This document shows positions 44,935 to 54,532 of a stretch of DNA of 64,000 nt, piece by piece. The stretch is from Actinomadura sp. J1-007 (GTDB lineage Bacteria > Actinomycetota > Actinomycetes > Streptosporangiales > Streptosporangiaceae): NCBI RefSeq assembly GCF_009793335.1, contig NZ_WING01000001.1, forward strand, positions 2,108,001 to 2,172,000. The letters are read 5' to 3'. The notes below the pieces were generated by a model, which saw only the letters and a program-made list of their open reading frames with translations, was not told where the DNA came from and searched no databases. The translations under genes and the position numbers were made by a program. Positions within the stretch are counted from its first letter, which is position 1. Each line of letters begins with the position of its first letter.

Positions 44935-47288
44935 GTGACGGATGTGCAGGAGACCACGGCGCGGGGGCTGACCTCCGCGCAGGTGCGCGAGCGCGTGGCC
45001 GAGGGCCGGACCAACGACGTGCCGCGCCGGTCGAGCCGTTCGGCCGGGGAGATCGTCCGGGCGAACATCCTCACCCGGTTCAACGCCCTGATCGGCTCGC
45101 TGTTCGTCCTCGTCCTGATCTTCGGCGAGTGGCAGGACGGGCTGTTCGGCGGGATCATCATCGCCAACTCCGCGATCGGCGTGGTCCAGGAGCTGCGGGC
45201 CAAGCGCACCCTCGACCGGCTGGCCGTCGTCGGCGAGACGCCCGTACGGGTCGTGCGCGACGGCGACGAGCGCGAGGTCTCCCAGCGGGAGGTCGTGCTC
45301 GGGGACCTGATCGCGCTCGGCACCGGCGACCGGATCGCGGTGGACGGGCCGGTCGCCGCGTCCCGCGGGCTGGAGGTCGACGAGTCGCTGCTCACCGGCG
45401 AGGCCGACCCGGTGCACAAGGCGCCCGGCGACCTGGTGCAGTCGGGCAGCTTCGTCACGGCGGGCAGCGGGTCGTTCACGGCGGAGAAGGTCGGCCGCGA
45501 GGCGTACGCGGCGCGGCTGGTGGAGGAGGCCAGCCAGTTCACGCTGTCGCGCTCGGAGCTGATGAGCGGCATCAACGCCTTCCTCAAGTACGTGACATGG
45601 CTGATCGTCCCGACGGCGGTCCTGCTGTTCGCGAGCCAGCTCTCCTCGGCGGGCGGCGTCGGGGACGCGGTCGTCGGCGCGGTCGCGGGCGTGGTGACGA
45701 TGGTCCCGAGGGCCTGGTGCTGATGACGAGCATCGCGTTCGCGGTCGGCGTCGTCCGGCTCGGGCGGCGGCGGTGCCTGGTGCAGGAGCTGCCCGCCATC
45801 GAGGGCCTCGCCCGGGTGGACGTGCTGTGCTGCGACAAGACCGGCACGCTGACCGAGCCGGGCATGGACCTCGACGACGTCGTGGACCTGGGCCGAGACC
45901 TGCCCGGCCGGGACGCGCTCGCCGCGCTCGCCGCCGCCGACCAGGACCCGAACGCGACGATGCGGGCCGTCCAGGAGGGCTTCGGCACGCCCGATCCCGG
46001 CTGGACGATGACGGGCTCGGTCCCGTTCTCCTCGGCCCGCAAGTGGAGCGGCGCGTCGTTCGGCGGGCACGGATCGTGGGTGTTCGGCGCGGCCGACGTG
46101 CTGCTCGGGACCGGCGACCCGTCCCGCGCGGAGGCCGAACGGCTCGGCGCGTCGGGGCTGCGGGTGCTCGCGCTCGCCCGCGTCCCGGACGGCTCGTTCG
46201 ACGCGCCCGAGAAGCTGGACGTGACCGCGAGCGCCGAGCCCGCCGCGCTCGTCGTACTGCGGCAGCGGCTGCGCGAGGAGGCCGCGGAGACGCTGCGCTA
46301 CTTCGCCGAGCAGGACGTCACGGTCAAGGTCATCTCGGGCGACAACCCCGCGTCCGTCGGCGCGATCGCCCGCACGCTCGGGCTGCCGGGCGCCGACCAT
46401 CCCGTGGACGCCCGGACGCTGCCCGCGGACCCGGCCGAGATGGGCGCGGTGCTGGAGGGCAACTCGGTGTTCGGGCGGGTCGGCCCGCAGCAGAAGCGGG
46501 CGATGGTCAAGGCGCTCCAGGCCAAGGGCCACACGGTCGCGATGACCGGCGACGGCGTCAACGACGTGCTCGCGCTCAAGGACGCCGACCTCGGCGTGTC
46601 GATGGGCTCGGGCAGCGGCGCGACCCGGGCCGTGGCGCAGATCGTCCTGCTCGACAACAGCTTCGCGACGCTGCCGCACGTGGTCGGCGAGGGCCGCCGC
46701 GTGCTCGGCAACATCGAGCGCGTCGCGAACCTGTTCCTGACCAAGACGGTCTACTCGATCATCCTGGCGGTGCTGGTCGGGCTGGTGCACGTCCGGTTCC
46801 CGTTCCTGCCCCGGCACCTGACCCTGATCAGCACGCTGACGATCGGCGTCCCGGCGTTCTTCCTCGCCCTCGCGCCCAACCTCGAACGGGCCCGGTCCGG
46901 GTTCGTGCCGCGGGTGCTGCGGTTCGCGGTCCCGGCGGGGATCGCGTGCGGCGTCGCCACGTTCGCCGCGTACTGGCTGGCCTCGGAGAGCGCGGCCACC
47001 GGGTTCGAGGAGGACAGCGCCACGGCCTCGCTCGCGCTGTTCCTGGTGGCCCTGTGGGTGCTCGCGCTGATCGCCCGGCCGTGGAACTGGTGGCGGCTCG
47101 GGCTGGTCGGCGTGATGGGCGCCGCGTTCGTGGTCACGCTCGGGGTGCCGTCGCTGCGGGACTTCTTCGCGCTGCACCCCGACAACCTCTACAACGACGC
47201 CGTCGGGCTCGCCATCGCCCTCGCCGCCGCGCTGCTGCTGTCGGCCGCGCTCCGCTGGGTGCCGTTCCTCGCCCACCGCAACCGGTAG
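44935..47288 (+). pseudogene. ctpE: CtpE-like cation P-type ATPase, one frameshift as sequenced
   Basis: This membrane ATPase closely follows mycobacterial CtpE, linked in the literature to calcium uptake. The actuator motif is [11 protein letters not shown], the phosphorylation motif is [11 protein letters not shown] and the hinge is [20 protein letters not shown]. The frame breaks at GVVTMVP: the CCGAG at 45706-45710 should read CCGGAG, restoring the conserved P-E-G-L in transmembrane helix 4 ([18 protein letters not shown] follows). The repaired length is 784 residues, near the family's ~800. GTG 44935 after GGGGGAG is preferred to TTG 44887. A gene this conserved makes a sequencing indel likely. 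Confidence 0.87.
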
Positions 47289-47369
47289 CGGCGGGGGCGC
47301 GGCAGGTGGCGCGGCGGCGCGGCGGTAAACCGTTCCGGGGCAAGGGGCCGACGCCGATAACCTTGGTGC

Positions 47370-49118
47370 ATGCCCGATCCGCAACACGTCATCGCCGCCC
47401 GGGTCCAGGACGCGCTGAGCGCCGCCTTCGGACCGTCGTACGCGGACGCCGACCCGGTCATCCGGCCGTCGCAGTTCGCCGACCTTCAGGCCAACGTCGC
47501 CCTGCCGCTGGCCAAGAAGCTGGGGCGCCGGCCGCGAGAGGTGGCCGACGAGATCGTGGCCCGGTTCGACGCCGGTGACGTGGTGGCCGACGTGCAGGTC
47601 AGCGGGCCCGGGTTCGTCAACCTGACGTTCAGCGACGCGTGGATCGCCCGGCAGGCCGAGGTGGTGCTGACCGCCGACCGGCTCGGCGTGCCCGCCGCCG
47701 AGCACCCGCAGAAGGTCGTGGTCGAGTACTCCTCGCCCAACGTGGCCAAGGAGATGCACGTCGGGCACCTGCGGACCACGATCGTCGGCGACGCCGTCGC
47801 CCGGATCCTGGAGTTCCTCGGGCACGACGTCGTCCGCGACAACCACGTCGGCGACTGGGGCACCCCGTTCGGCATGCTGATCGAGCACCTGCTCGACCTC
47901 GGCGAGGACGCCGCGGCCCGCGACGACTCGTCCGTCTCCGACCTCACCGCCTTCTACCAGGCCGCGCGGGAGAAGTTCGACTCCGACCCCGCGTTCGCCG
48001 AACGGGCGCGGACGCGGGTCGTGCGGCTCCAGGCCGGCGACGCCGAGACCCTGCGGCTCTGGAACGTCCTGGTGGACGTCTCCAAGCGGTACTTCAACTC
48101 GGTCTACCGGCGGCTCGGCGTCACCCTCACCGACGACGACATCAAGGGCGAGAGCTTCTACAACGACCTGCTCGCCCCGACCGTCCAGGAGCTGGAGGAC
48201 AAGGGCATCGCGGTGGTCAGCGACGGGGCGCTGTGCGCGTTCCCGCCCGGGTTCACCGGCCGCGAGGGCGAGCCGCTGCCGGTGATCATCCGCAAGAGCG
48301 ACGGCGGCTACAACTACTCCACCACCGACCTCGCCACCATCCGGTACCGGGTCGACACCGAGCACGTCAACCGGATGATCTACGTGGTCGGCGCGCCGCA
48401 GTCCCTGCACTTCCAGATGGTCTTCGCCGTCGCCCGGACGGCCGGCTGGCTGAACGACGACGACGTCCGCGCCGAGCACGCCCAGATCGGCAACGTCCTC
48501 GGCGCCGACGGCAAGATCCTGCGGACCCGGGCGGGCGGCACCGTCAAGCTCTCCGAACTGCTCGACGAGGCCGTCGAACGGGCCGGCGCCGAGTTCGACA
48601 AGATCGAGCACAGGGAGGCGTTCGACGAGGCCACCCGCGCCGACATCGTGGAGAAGGTCGGCATGGGCGCGGTCAAGTACGCCGACCTGTCGGTCGCGCT
48701 CGACAGCGAGTACATCTTCGACTTCGACCGGATGGTCCCGTTCCACGGCAAGACCGGGCCGTACCTCCAGTACACGACGGCGCGGATCCGGTCGATCTTC
48801 CGCCTGGGCGGGACGGCCCCGGAGGAGGCGACCGGGCCGATCGAGCTCGGCCACCCCGCCGAGCGGGCGCTCGCGCTCAAGCTGCTCGACTTCGGCCCCG
48901 TCCTCGCGCAGGCGGGCGACCTGGCGGAGCCGCACCGGCTCGCGGGCTACGTCTACGAGGTCGCGTCGGCCTACACCACGTTCTACGAGAACTGCCCGGT
49001 GCTCAAGGCGGACGACGACGAGACCCGCAGGTCCCGGCTGGCGCTGAGCGCGGCGACGCTGCGCACCCTCGTCACCGCCCTCGGCCTCCTCGGCGTCCCG
49101 ACCCCGGAACGCATGTAG
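47370..49118 (+). CDS. argS: Arginyl-tRNA synthetase
   Basis: This is a 582-residue class I synthetase. The HIGH-type motif is SSPNVAKEMHVGHLRTT and the catalytic domain contains NHVGDWGTPFGMLIEHL. The canonical KMSKS is absent, as in most bacterial ArgRS. The N-terminal Add-1 domain (ANVALPLAKKLGRRPREVAD, later VSGPGFVNLTF) and the DALR anticodon domain ending in PERM are complete. ATG 47370 is the only sensible start. The downstream gap holds a duplicated 34-bp block. Confidence 0.97.
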   Translation: MPDPQHVIAARVQDALSAAFGPSYADADPVIRPSQFADLQANVALPLAKKLGRRPREVADEIVARFDAGDVVADVQVSGPGFVNLTFSDAWIARQAEVVLTADRLGVPAAEHPQKVVVEYSSPNVAKEMHVGHLRTTIVGDAVARILEFLGHDVVRDNHVGDWGTPFGMLIEHLLDLGEDAAARDDSSVSDLTAFYQAAREKFDSDPAFAERARTRVVRLQAGDAETLRLWNVLVDVSKRYFNSVYRRLGVTLTDDDIKGESFYNDLLAPTVQELEDKGIAVVSDGALCAFPPGFTGREGEPLPVIIRKSDGGYNYSTTDLATIRYRVDTEHVNRMIYVVGAPQSLHFQMVFAVARTAGWLNDDDVRAEHAQIGNVLGADGKILRTRAGGTVKLSELLDEAVERAGAEFDKIEHREAFDEATRADIVEKVGMGAVKYADLSVALDSEYIFDFDRMVPFHGKTGPYLQYTTARIRSIFRLGGTAPEEATGPIELGHPAERALALKLLDFGPVLAQAGDLAEPHRLAGYVYEVASAYTTFYENCPVLKADDDETRRSRLALSAATLRTLVTALGLLGVPTPERM

Positions 49119-49170
49119 CCCACACCTGGCGGCCCTGACTTGCTGACCCCACTGGCCGCGGACTCGCCCC

Positions 49171-49262
49171 GGCGGACTCGCCCCGGCGGGCCTTGACCTG
49201 ACGGCCCTTGACCTGACGGACTCACCCCGGCGGACTCGCCCCGGCGGGCCTTGACCTGACGG
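49171..49262. repeat. Duplicated 34-bp block after argS
   Basis: A 34-bp sequence beginning GGCGGACTCGCCCCGGCGGG and ending TTGACCTGACGG is present identically at 49171-49204 and 49229-49262. Shorter pieces of it recur between and after the copies. Confidence 0.8.
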
Positions 49263-49277
49263 ACTCGGCCCGGCGGA

Positions 49278-50249
49278 TCATCCGTTGGGGCGTGCTCCGG
49301 AGGAACTTGCTCCCGAGGGGCTCGCTCCGGCGGGCCCCGGCTCGGTGGGGACGGCCTCGGAGGGCCTCGTCCCGGCGCGTTCGCGGCCGACCTGCTCGCG
49401 GACCGCCGGGGCCACCTCCATGGCGAACGCGCCGAGCTGCTCGGGGTCTCCGGCGTAGACGAACGTGTCGACGCCGTGGCCCACGGCCAGCTCGGTCAGC
49501 TCGTCCGCCCACTGGCGGACCGGGCCCTTCAGGAAGCCCTGCGAGCCGCGCTCGTCGATCGCCCCGGACAGGTTGTAGATCCGGCGGATCTCGGCGGGGT
49601 CGCGGCCGGCGGCCTGCGCGGCGTGGTCCACCCGCCGCTGCCCGGCCAGCAGCCCGGCGGGCGCGACGTACGCCGACGACACGATCCAGCCGTCGGCGAG
49701 GCGGCCGGTCAGCTCCAGGGCGCGCGGGCCCGTGACGCCGAGCCAGATTCCGATCCGGTGGGCGGGCTCGGGGCCCGGCTGCGCGCCCGCGAGCCGGTGG
49801 TACGCGCCGTCGAACCGCAGTCCCCGCTGGTCGCCCCACAGCATCCGGATGAGCCGTACCGCCTCCTCCAGCGCGGTCCGGGCCTCCCGCGGCGTGCGGC
49901 GCGGGCCGCCGTACGCCTCGATCGCGTCCCAGAACGCGCCGGCGCCGAGGCCCAGCTCGACCCGTCCGCCGCTCAGGCGGTCCATGGAGGCCATCGCCTT
50001 GGCGAGCGTCGCGGGCGGACGGAGCGGCAGGCACGCCACCGCCGGGAACACCCGAATCCGGGACGTGGCGGCCAGCAGCATCGCCATCAGCGACGGCGTG
50101 TCGACGAACCGGCCCTGGTACGGATGGTCCTGGACGCCGATCAGGTCGAGCCCCAGCCGGTCGGCCTCCTGACCGATCGCGATCAGCGGCTCGGACGCGT
50201 CCGGCGTCAGGAAGTACCCGAACCGGATCGGCCGCCCGTAGTCAGGCAT
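49278..50249 (-). CDS. LLM-class (F420-type) oxidoreductase
   Basis: This is a luciferase-like TIM-barrel oxidoreductase of about 323 residues. Typical stretches are PIRFGYFLTPDASEPLIAIG, ATLAKAMASMDRLSGGRVEL with GLGAGAFWDAIEAYG, and GVTGPRALELTGRLADGWIV. F420 is the usual cofactor of this type in actinomycetes. The last ~25 residues are low-complexity (GPAGASPSGASSSGARPNG). The ATG at 50247-50249 begins where similarity starts, but no good ribosome binding site precedes it. The frame stays open through repeats to 50483, so a repeat-encoded N-terminal extension cannot be excluded. Confidence 0.85.
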   Translation of the reverse strand: MPDYGRPIRFGYFLTPDASEPLIAIGQEADRLGLDLIGVQDHPYQGRFVDTPSLMAMLLAATSRIRVFPAVACLPLRPPATLAKAMASMDRLSGGRVELGLGAGAFWDAIEAYGGPRRTPREARTALEEAVRLIRMLWGDQRGLRFDGAYHRLAGAQPGPEPAHRIGIWLGVTGPRALELTGRLADGWIVSSAYVAPAGLLAGQRRVDHAAQAAGRDPAEIRRIYNLSGAIDERGSQGFLKGPVRQWADELTELAVGHGVDTFVYAGDPEQLGAFAMEVAPAVREQVGRERAGTRPSEAVPTEPGPAGASPSGASSSGARPNG

Positions 50250-50618
50250 CCCGGCCCGCCGCCGCGAAGCCTGCGTCGGAGCCCGGTGCGGAGCCCACAG
50301 CGGAGCCCGGTGCGAGGCCCAGCCCGGAGCCCGGTGCGAGGCGCGGTGCGACGCCCGGCGCGAGGCCCCGTGCGAACCCCGGCTCGGAGCCCGGTGCGAG
50401 GCGCGGTGCGACGCCCGGCGCGGGGCCCCGTGCGAACCCCGGCCCGGAGCCCGGTGCGAGGCGCGGTGCGACGCCCGGCGCAAGGCCCGGTGCGACGCCC
50501 GGCCCGGAGCCCGGCGCGAGGCCCGGCTCGGAACCCGGTGCGAACCCCGGTGCAGGGCCCGGTGCGAATCCCGGCTCGGAGCGCGGTGCGGGGCCCGGTG
50601 CGGGGGCGGTGGTGGGGC
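50250..50618. repeat. GC-rich minisatellite with 60-bp period
   Basis: The 369 bases between the oxidoreductase and DUF2630 genes are repeats of short units like GCCCGGTGCGAG. At 50341, 50401 and 50461 they form three copies of a 60-bp unit that agree at most positions, with only a handful of changes. Several frames on both strands stay open only because the sequence is repetitive (for example reading ASHRAPGRGSHGA). There are no unique spacers, so it is not a CRISPR array. Confidence 0.8.
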
Positions 50619-50864
50619 TCACTGGCGGTAGCCCTCGACCTCCGCCACGGAACGGACCTCGGCGTCGTCCGGGTTCTCCCCGAACTCCTGCCGGGCCCGG
50701 CGCTGGCGGAGCAGGTCCCAGCACTGGTCCAGGGCCACCTCGAGCCGTTCCAGGCGGTCGCGCTCCTCGTCCTCGGTGAGGCCGGTGCGCTGGTGGCGGT
50801 CGCGGAGCCGCTGCTCCTCGCCCACCAGGTCGTGGATGCGCCCGAGGATCTCCTTGTCGTCCAT
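50619..50864 (-). CDS. DUF2630 family small protein
   Basis: This is an 81-residue, highly charged helical protein (MDDKEILGRIHDLVGEEQRL, then DRLERLEVALDQCWDLLRQR, RRARQEFGENPDD). This is the DUF2630 pattern of actinobacteria; function unknown. The ATG at 50862-50864 follows GGAGGGCGAG. The minisatellite begins at its stop codon. Confidence 0.9.
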   Translation of the reverse strand: MDDKEILGRIHDLVGEEQRLRDRHQRTGLTEDEERDRLERLEVALDQCWDLLRQRRARQEFGENPDDAEVRSVAEVEGYRQ

Positions 50865-50899
50865 CGACTCGCCCTCCGCTCGGTCGTGGAACTCCGGCA

Positions 50900-50930
50900 G
50901 AGCCCCGTCCCCGCGAACGGGAAGGGGCTC
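50900..50930 (-). terminator. Hairpin after the histone-like gene
   Basis: GAGCCCC and GGGGCTC pair, with TCCC/GGGA extending the stem inward around one unpaired position. It lies 17 bases past the reverse-strand stop. Confidence 0.55.
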
Positions 50931-50946
50931 CGCCGCCGGGCTCCGG

Positions 50947-52161
50947 CTACTGGCTGCGCTCGGCGGCGCTCGTCAGGCCGGACAGGAATCCGCCGTCCGT
51001 GCTCGTCGAGTGCGCCATCGAGCCCGGGTCCGTCTTCGCCTCCACCATCGAGGCCGGGGACGACGGCGAGCCGTTGGACCGCTTGGTCCCGTTGCCGGAA
51101 CGGGCCGTCCCGGACGAGGAGCCCGCCCCGGACGAGGAGTCCTTCGAGGACGACGACCCTCCCGTCCGGGCGCCCGCGGTGGACCGCGACCGGGCCGTGG
51201 CGGTGGTCCGGCGCGTGGCCGGCTTCGCCGCCGACGTGCTCCGGCGCGCCGTCGTCGAACGCGACGCCGTGCTACGGCTCGTCGCGGGCTTGGACCGCGA
51301 CGAGGCCGCCGACGTGCGGCGCGTCGTCGTTCCCGACCGGGACGACGCGGCGCGGGTGCCCGTGCTCCGCGACGCCGTGCCGCGCGTGCCCGTGCTCCGC
51401 GACGCGGTGCTCCGGGTGCCCGTGCCCCGCGACGCGGCGCGCGTGCCGGTGCTCCGGGAGCCGGTGCTCCGAGAGCCCGTGCCGCGCGACGTGGTGCTCC
51501 GCGAACTCGTGCTCCGCGTGCCCGTACTGCGCGAGCTCGTGCCGCGGGACGACGAGGCGCGGGTGCCGGTGGTCGCCTTGGTGGTCTTCATGGTCTTGGC
51601 CGCGGAGTTCATCGCCTTCGCGGCGTCCGACATCGCCTTGGTCGCGCTCGTCATCGCCTTGGTCATGGCCGTCATGGCCTTGGCCGACGAGGACGCCTTG
51701 GTCGCCACCGACTTCATCTGCGTGGCGGCGGCCTTGGCCTGCGTCGCGGCCTTGTTGACCGACGTGGCGGCGCGGCCGCCGCTCCGGCTCGCCGCGGTAC
51801 TGGTCCGCGACGTGGTGCTCCGGCTCGACGCGGGCTTGCGCGCCGACGTGCTCTTGCTCGTGGTGCTCCGGCCGGTCGTCCGCGCCGCGCTGGTGCGCCT
51901 GGTGGCGGGACGGCTGGACGTGGACCGCTTCGCGGCCGTGGACGTGCTCCGCTTCGCGGCGGGCTTGCGCGCCGTGCTCGTCCTCGACGACGTGCGCGCA
52001 CTGACCGTGGTACGGCCGCCCGCGGTGCTCGCGGCGGCGGCGCTGGTGCGCTTGCCGCCGGTGCTCCTCTTCGCGGCGGGGGTCTTCCTCGCCGCCGTGC
52101 CCTTGGTACGACCGGCCGACCTTCGGCTGGAGGCCGTACGCGATGTGGTGTTGGTAGGCAC
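50947..52161 (-). CDS. Histone H1-like/AlgP-like Ser-Thr-Arg-Lys-Ala repeat protein
   Basis: This 404-residue basic protein is nearly all S, T, R, A, K and G, with no membrane segment. The N-terminal third is Lys/Arg-rich (RTKGTAARKTPAAKRSTGGK). A central amphipathic Met/Ala/Lys stretch repeats near-heptads (KAMTAMTKAMTSATKAMSDA, AAKAMNSAAKTMK). The next section repeats SRSTGTR-like units, and the end is acidic and ordinary (SMVEAKTDPGSM, GGFLSGLTSAAERSQ). DNA compaction or nucleoid binding, as for H1-like and AlgP-like proteins, is an inference from composition. The GTG at 52159-52161 follows GGGGGGTGG. The opposite strand is also open but has no site and an implausible Arg/Val/Asp pattern. 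Confidence 0.7.
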   Translation of the reverse strand: MPTNTTSRTASSRRSAGRTKGTAARKTPAAKRSTGGKRTSAAAASTAGGRTTVSARTSSRTSTARKPAAKRSTSTAAKRSTSSRPATRRTSAARTTGRSTTSKSTSARKPASSRSTTSRTSTAASRSGGRAATSVNKAATQAKAAATQMKSVATKASSSAKAMTAMTKAMTSATKAMSDAAKAMNSAAKTMKTTKATTGTRASSSRGTSSRSTGTRSTSSRSTTSRGTGSRSTGSRSTGTRAASRGTGTRSTASRSTGTRGTASRSTGTRAASSRSGTTTRRTSAASSRSKPATSRSTASRSTTARRSTSAAKPATRRTTATARSRSTAGARTGGSSSSKDSSSGAGSSSGTARSGNGTKRSNGSPSSPASMVEAKTDPGSMAHSTSTDGGFLSGLTSAAERSQ

Positions 52162-52246
52162 TGATCCACCCCCCGTGCATGATCAGTTACGGAGGGTTCT
52201 ATTCCACACTTGCCGTCTGTCTACACACCTATCGCACTTCGAGGGC

Positions 52247-53107
52247 TCAGACGCCCACCGGATGCCACACCGTCTTGGTCTCCAGGAATGCCGTCATCCG
52301 GGCCGTTCCGGGCTCCGCGGACCAGTCCTGGCGGCTCGGGCGCAGCACCCTTTTGAGGTTGCCCGCGGCGGCCTCTTCGAGCTCGCGCACCGCGTCCGGG
52401 GACGCGCCCGCGAGGTCGATCGCGTCCACGTCCATGTGCGAGGCGAGCCAGGGCGCCAGCTCGCCGCGGCGGCCCGTCAGCAGGTTGACGACGCCGCCGG
52501 GCAGGTCGGACGTCGCGAGCACCTCGGCGAGCGTGACGGCGGGCAGCGGCGCGGGCTCGGACGCGACGACCACGGCGGCGTTGCCCGACACGATCGCGGG
52601 CGCGACGACCGACACCAGGCCGAGCAGCGGCGAGTCGGGCGCGACGATCCCGACGACGCCGGTGGGCTCGGGCGTGGAGAAGTTGAAGAACGGGCCCGAG
52701 ACCGGGTTGGCGGACCCGGCGACCGCGCCGAGCTTGTCGGCCCAGCCCGCGTACCAGACCCAGCGGTCGATCGCCTCGTCCACCTCGGAGGCCGCCGCGT
52801 TCTTGCCCGCGCCCGCCGCCCGCAGCTCGTCCGCGAACTGGGCGCGGCGGCCTTCGAGCATCTCCGCGACCCGGTAGAGGATCTGGCCCCGGTTGTAGGG
52901 GGTACGGGCCGCCCAGCCGCCGGACGCCTTGCGCGCGGCCGCGACCGCGTCGCGCACGTCCTTGCGGGACGCCCGCGACGCGTTGGCGAGGAAGCGGCCC
53001 TTCGCGTCGTTCACCACGTACGACCTGCCGGACTCCGAGCGGGGGAACGCGCCCCCGATGAACAGCTTGTAGGTCTTGCGCACGCCAAGCCGGGCTCGCT
53101 CAGACAT
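52247..53107 (-). CDS. Truncated aldehyde-dehydrogenase-like protein without catalytic domain
   Basis: This 286-residue protein has the N-terminal NAD-binding half of aldehyde dehydrogenases (YKLFIGGAFPRSESGRSYVV, WVWYAGWADKLGAVAGSANP, PEPTGVVGIVAP). It ends before the catalytic-Cys segment; nothing like F-x-N-x-G-Q-x-C is present. As I recall, the same short form sits beside a full ALDH and deoC in other actinomycetes, so this is a conserved partner rather than fresh decay. It overlaps the full ALDH gene by 8 bases (start ATG 53105-53107). A structural or regulatory subunit role is an inference. Confidence 0.82.
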   Translation of the reverse strand: MSERARLGVRKTYKLFIGGAFPRSESGRSYVVNDAKGRFLANASRASRKDVRDAVAAARKASGGWAARTPYNRGQILYRVAEMLEGRRAQFADELRAAGAGKNAAASEVDEAIDRWVWYAGWADKLGAVAGSANPVSGPFFNFSTPEPTGVVGIVAPDSPLLGLVSVVAPAIVSGNAAVVVASEPAPLPAVTLAEVLATSDLPGGVVNLLTGRRGELAPWLASHMDVDAIDLAGASPDAVRELEEAAAGNLKRVLRPSRQDWSAEPGTARMTAFLETKTVWHPVGV

Positions 53108-54530
53108 TCAGGTACGCCTCCAGGCCGTGCCGTCCGCCCTCGCGGCCGAATCCGGACTCCTTGTAGCCGCCGAACGGCGACGCCGGGTCGAACTTGTTGA
53201 ACGTGTTGGCCCAGACGACCCCGGCCCGGAGCCGTTCGGCCATCCACAGGACGCGGGAGCCTTTCTCGGTCCAGACCCCGGCCGACAGGCCGTACGGCGT
53301 GTTGTTGGCCTTCTCGACGGCCTCGGCGGGCGTGCGGAACGTCAGCACCGACAGGACCGGCCCGAAGATCTCCTCGCGGGCGATGCGGTGCGACTGGGCG
53401 ACGCCGGTGAACAGGGTCGGCGCGAACCAGAACCCCCGCTGCGGCAGCTCGCAGGGCGGCGACCAGCGGCCCGCGCCCTCCGCCTCGCCCGCCTCCGACA
53501 GCATCCTGATCTTGTCGAGCTGGGCGGCGGAGTTGATCGCGCCGACGTCGGTGTTCTTGTCGAGCGGGTCGCCGACGCGCAGCGTCGCCATCCGGGCCTT
53601 GAGCCGTTCGAGCAGCGCGTCCGCGACGGACTCCTGGACGAGCAGCCGCGACCCGGCGCAGCAGACGTGCCCCTGGTTGAAGAAGATCCCGTTGACGACG
53701 CCCTCGACGGCCTGGTCCAGCGGCGCGTCGTCGAACACCACGTTGGCGGCCTTGCCGCCGAGCTCCAGCGTCAGCCGCTTGCGGGTGCCCGCCGCCGCCC
53801 GCGCGATCAGCTTGCCGACCTCGGTCGAGCCGGTGAACGCGACCTTGTCGACGCCGTCGTGCTCGACCAGCGCCCGCCCCGTCTCGCCCGCGCCGGTGAC
53901 GATGTTGACCACGCCGGGCGGCAGGTCGGCCTGCTGGCAGATCTCCGCGAACGCCAGCGCCGTCAGCGGGGTCGTCTCGGCGGGCTTCAGCACGACGGTG
54001 TTGCCGCAGGCGAGCGCCGGGGCGATCTTCCAGGCCAGCATCAGCAGCGGGAAGTTCCACGGGATGACCTGCCCGGCGACGCCGACCGGCCGCGGGTCGG
54101 GGCCGAACCCCGCGTACGGCAGCTTGTCGGCCCAGCCGGCGTGGTAGAAGAAGTGCGCCGCGACGAGCGGGACGTCCACGTCGCGGGACTCGCGGATCGG
54201 CTTGCCGTTGTCGATCGACTCCAGCACCGCCAGCTCCCGGGCCCGTTCCTGGACGAGCCTCGCGATCCGGTAGAGGTACTTGGCGCGTTCCCGGCCGGGC
54301 ATCGGGCCCCAGACCCGGTCGTACGCGGCGCGCGCGGCGGCCACCGCGCGGTCCACGTCGGCGGCGTCGGCGCGGGCGATCTCGGCGAGCGTCTCCTCGT
54401 TGGCGGGGTTCACCGACTTGAACGGCTCGCCGCGGCCGCCGGTGAACTCCCCGCCGACGAACAGCCCGTACGAGGGCCGGATGTCGACGATGTCCCGCGA
54501 CTCCGGTGCCGGGGCGTACTCGAAGGCCAT
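53100..54530 (-). CDS. Aldehyde dehydrogenase
   Basis: This is a 476-residue NAD-dependent aldehyde dehydrogenase. The catalytic Glu lies in LTLELGGKAANVVFD and the catalytic Cys in FFNQGHVCCAGSRLLVQE; the Rossmann motif is VAFTGSTEVGKLIARAAAG. It is translated between deoC (two bases upstream) and the truncated ALDH (8-base overlap). Oxidising the acetaldehyde released by deoxyribose-phosphate aldolase to acetate would complete deoxyribose breakdown. ATG 54528-54530 is used; the longer open frame upstream lies antiparallel inside the deoC region and is not coding. Confidence 0.94.
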   Translation of the reverse strand: MAFEYAPAPESRDIVDIRPSYGLFVGGEFTGGRGEPFKSVNPANEETLAEIARADAADVDRAVAAARAAYDRVWGPMPGRERAKYLYRIARLVQERARELAVLESIDNGKPIRESRDVDVPLVAAHFFYHAGWADKLPYAGFGPDPRPVGVAGQVIPWNFPLLMLAWKIAPALACGNTVVLKPAETTPLTALAFAEICQQADLPPGVVNIVTGAGETGRALVEHDGVDKVAFTGSTEVGKLIARAAAGTRKRLTLELGGKAANVVFDDAPLDQAVEGVVNGIFFNQGHVCCAGSRLLVQESVADALLERLKARMATLRVGDPLDKNTDVGAINSAAQLDKIRMLSEAGEAEGAGRWSPPCELPQRGFWFAPTLFTGVAQSHRIAREEIFGPVLSVLTFRTPAEAVEKANNTPYGLSAGVWTEKGSRVLWMAERLRAGVVWANTFNKFDPASPFGGYKESGFGREGGRHGLEAYLNV

Positions 54531-54532
54531 CG

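Noticed and set aside
44730..48935. 1401-codon reverse-strand open frame
   Set aside because: It lies antisense to plsX, ctpE and argS, which have clear motifs; it is a GC-driven shadow with His/Arg/Gly repeats.
50330..50509. Possible CRISPR array in the regular 60-bp repeats
   Set aside because: Units follow each other without unique spacers, are internally repetitive, and no cas genes are present.
50999..53200. Long forward-strand reading of 733 codons across the histone-like gene and ALDH
   Set aside because: It runs antiparallel through a real ALDH gene, has no ribosome binding site and shows the monotonous Arg/Val/Asp pattern of a high-GC shadow frame.
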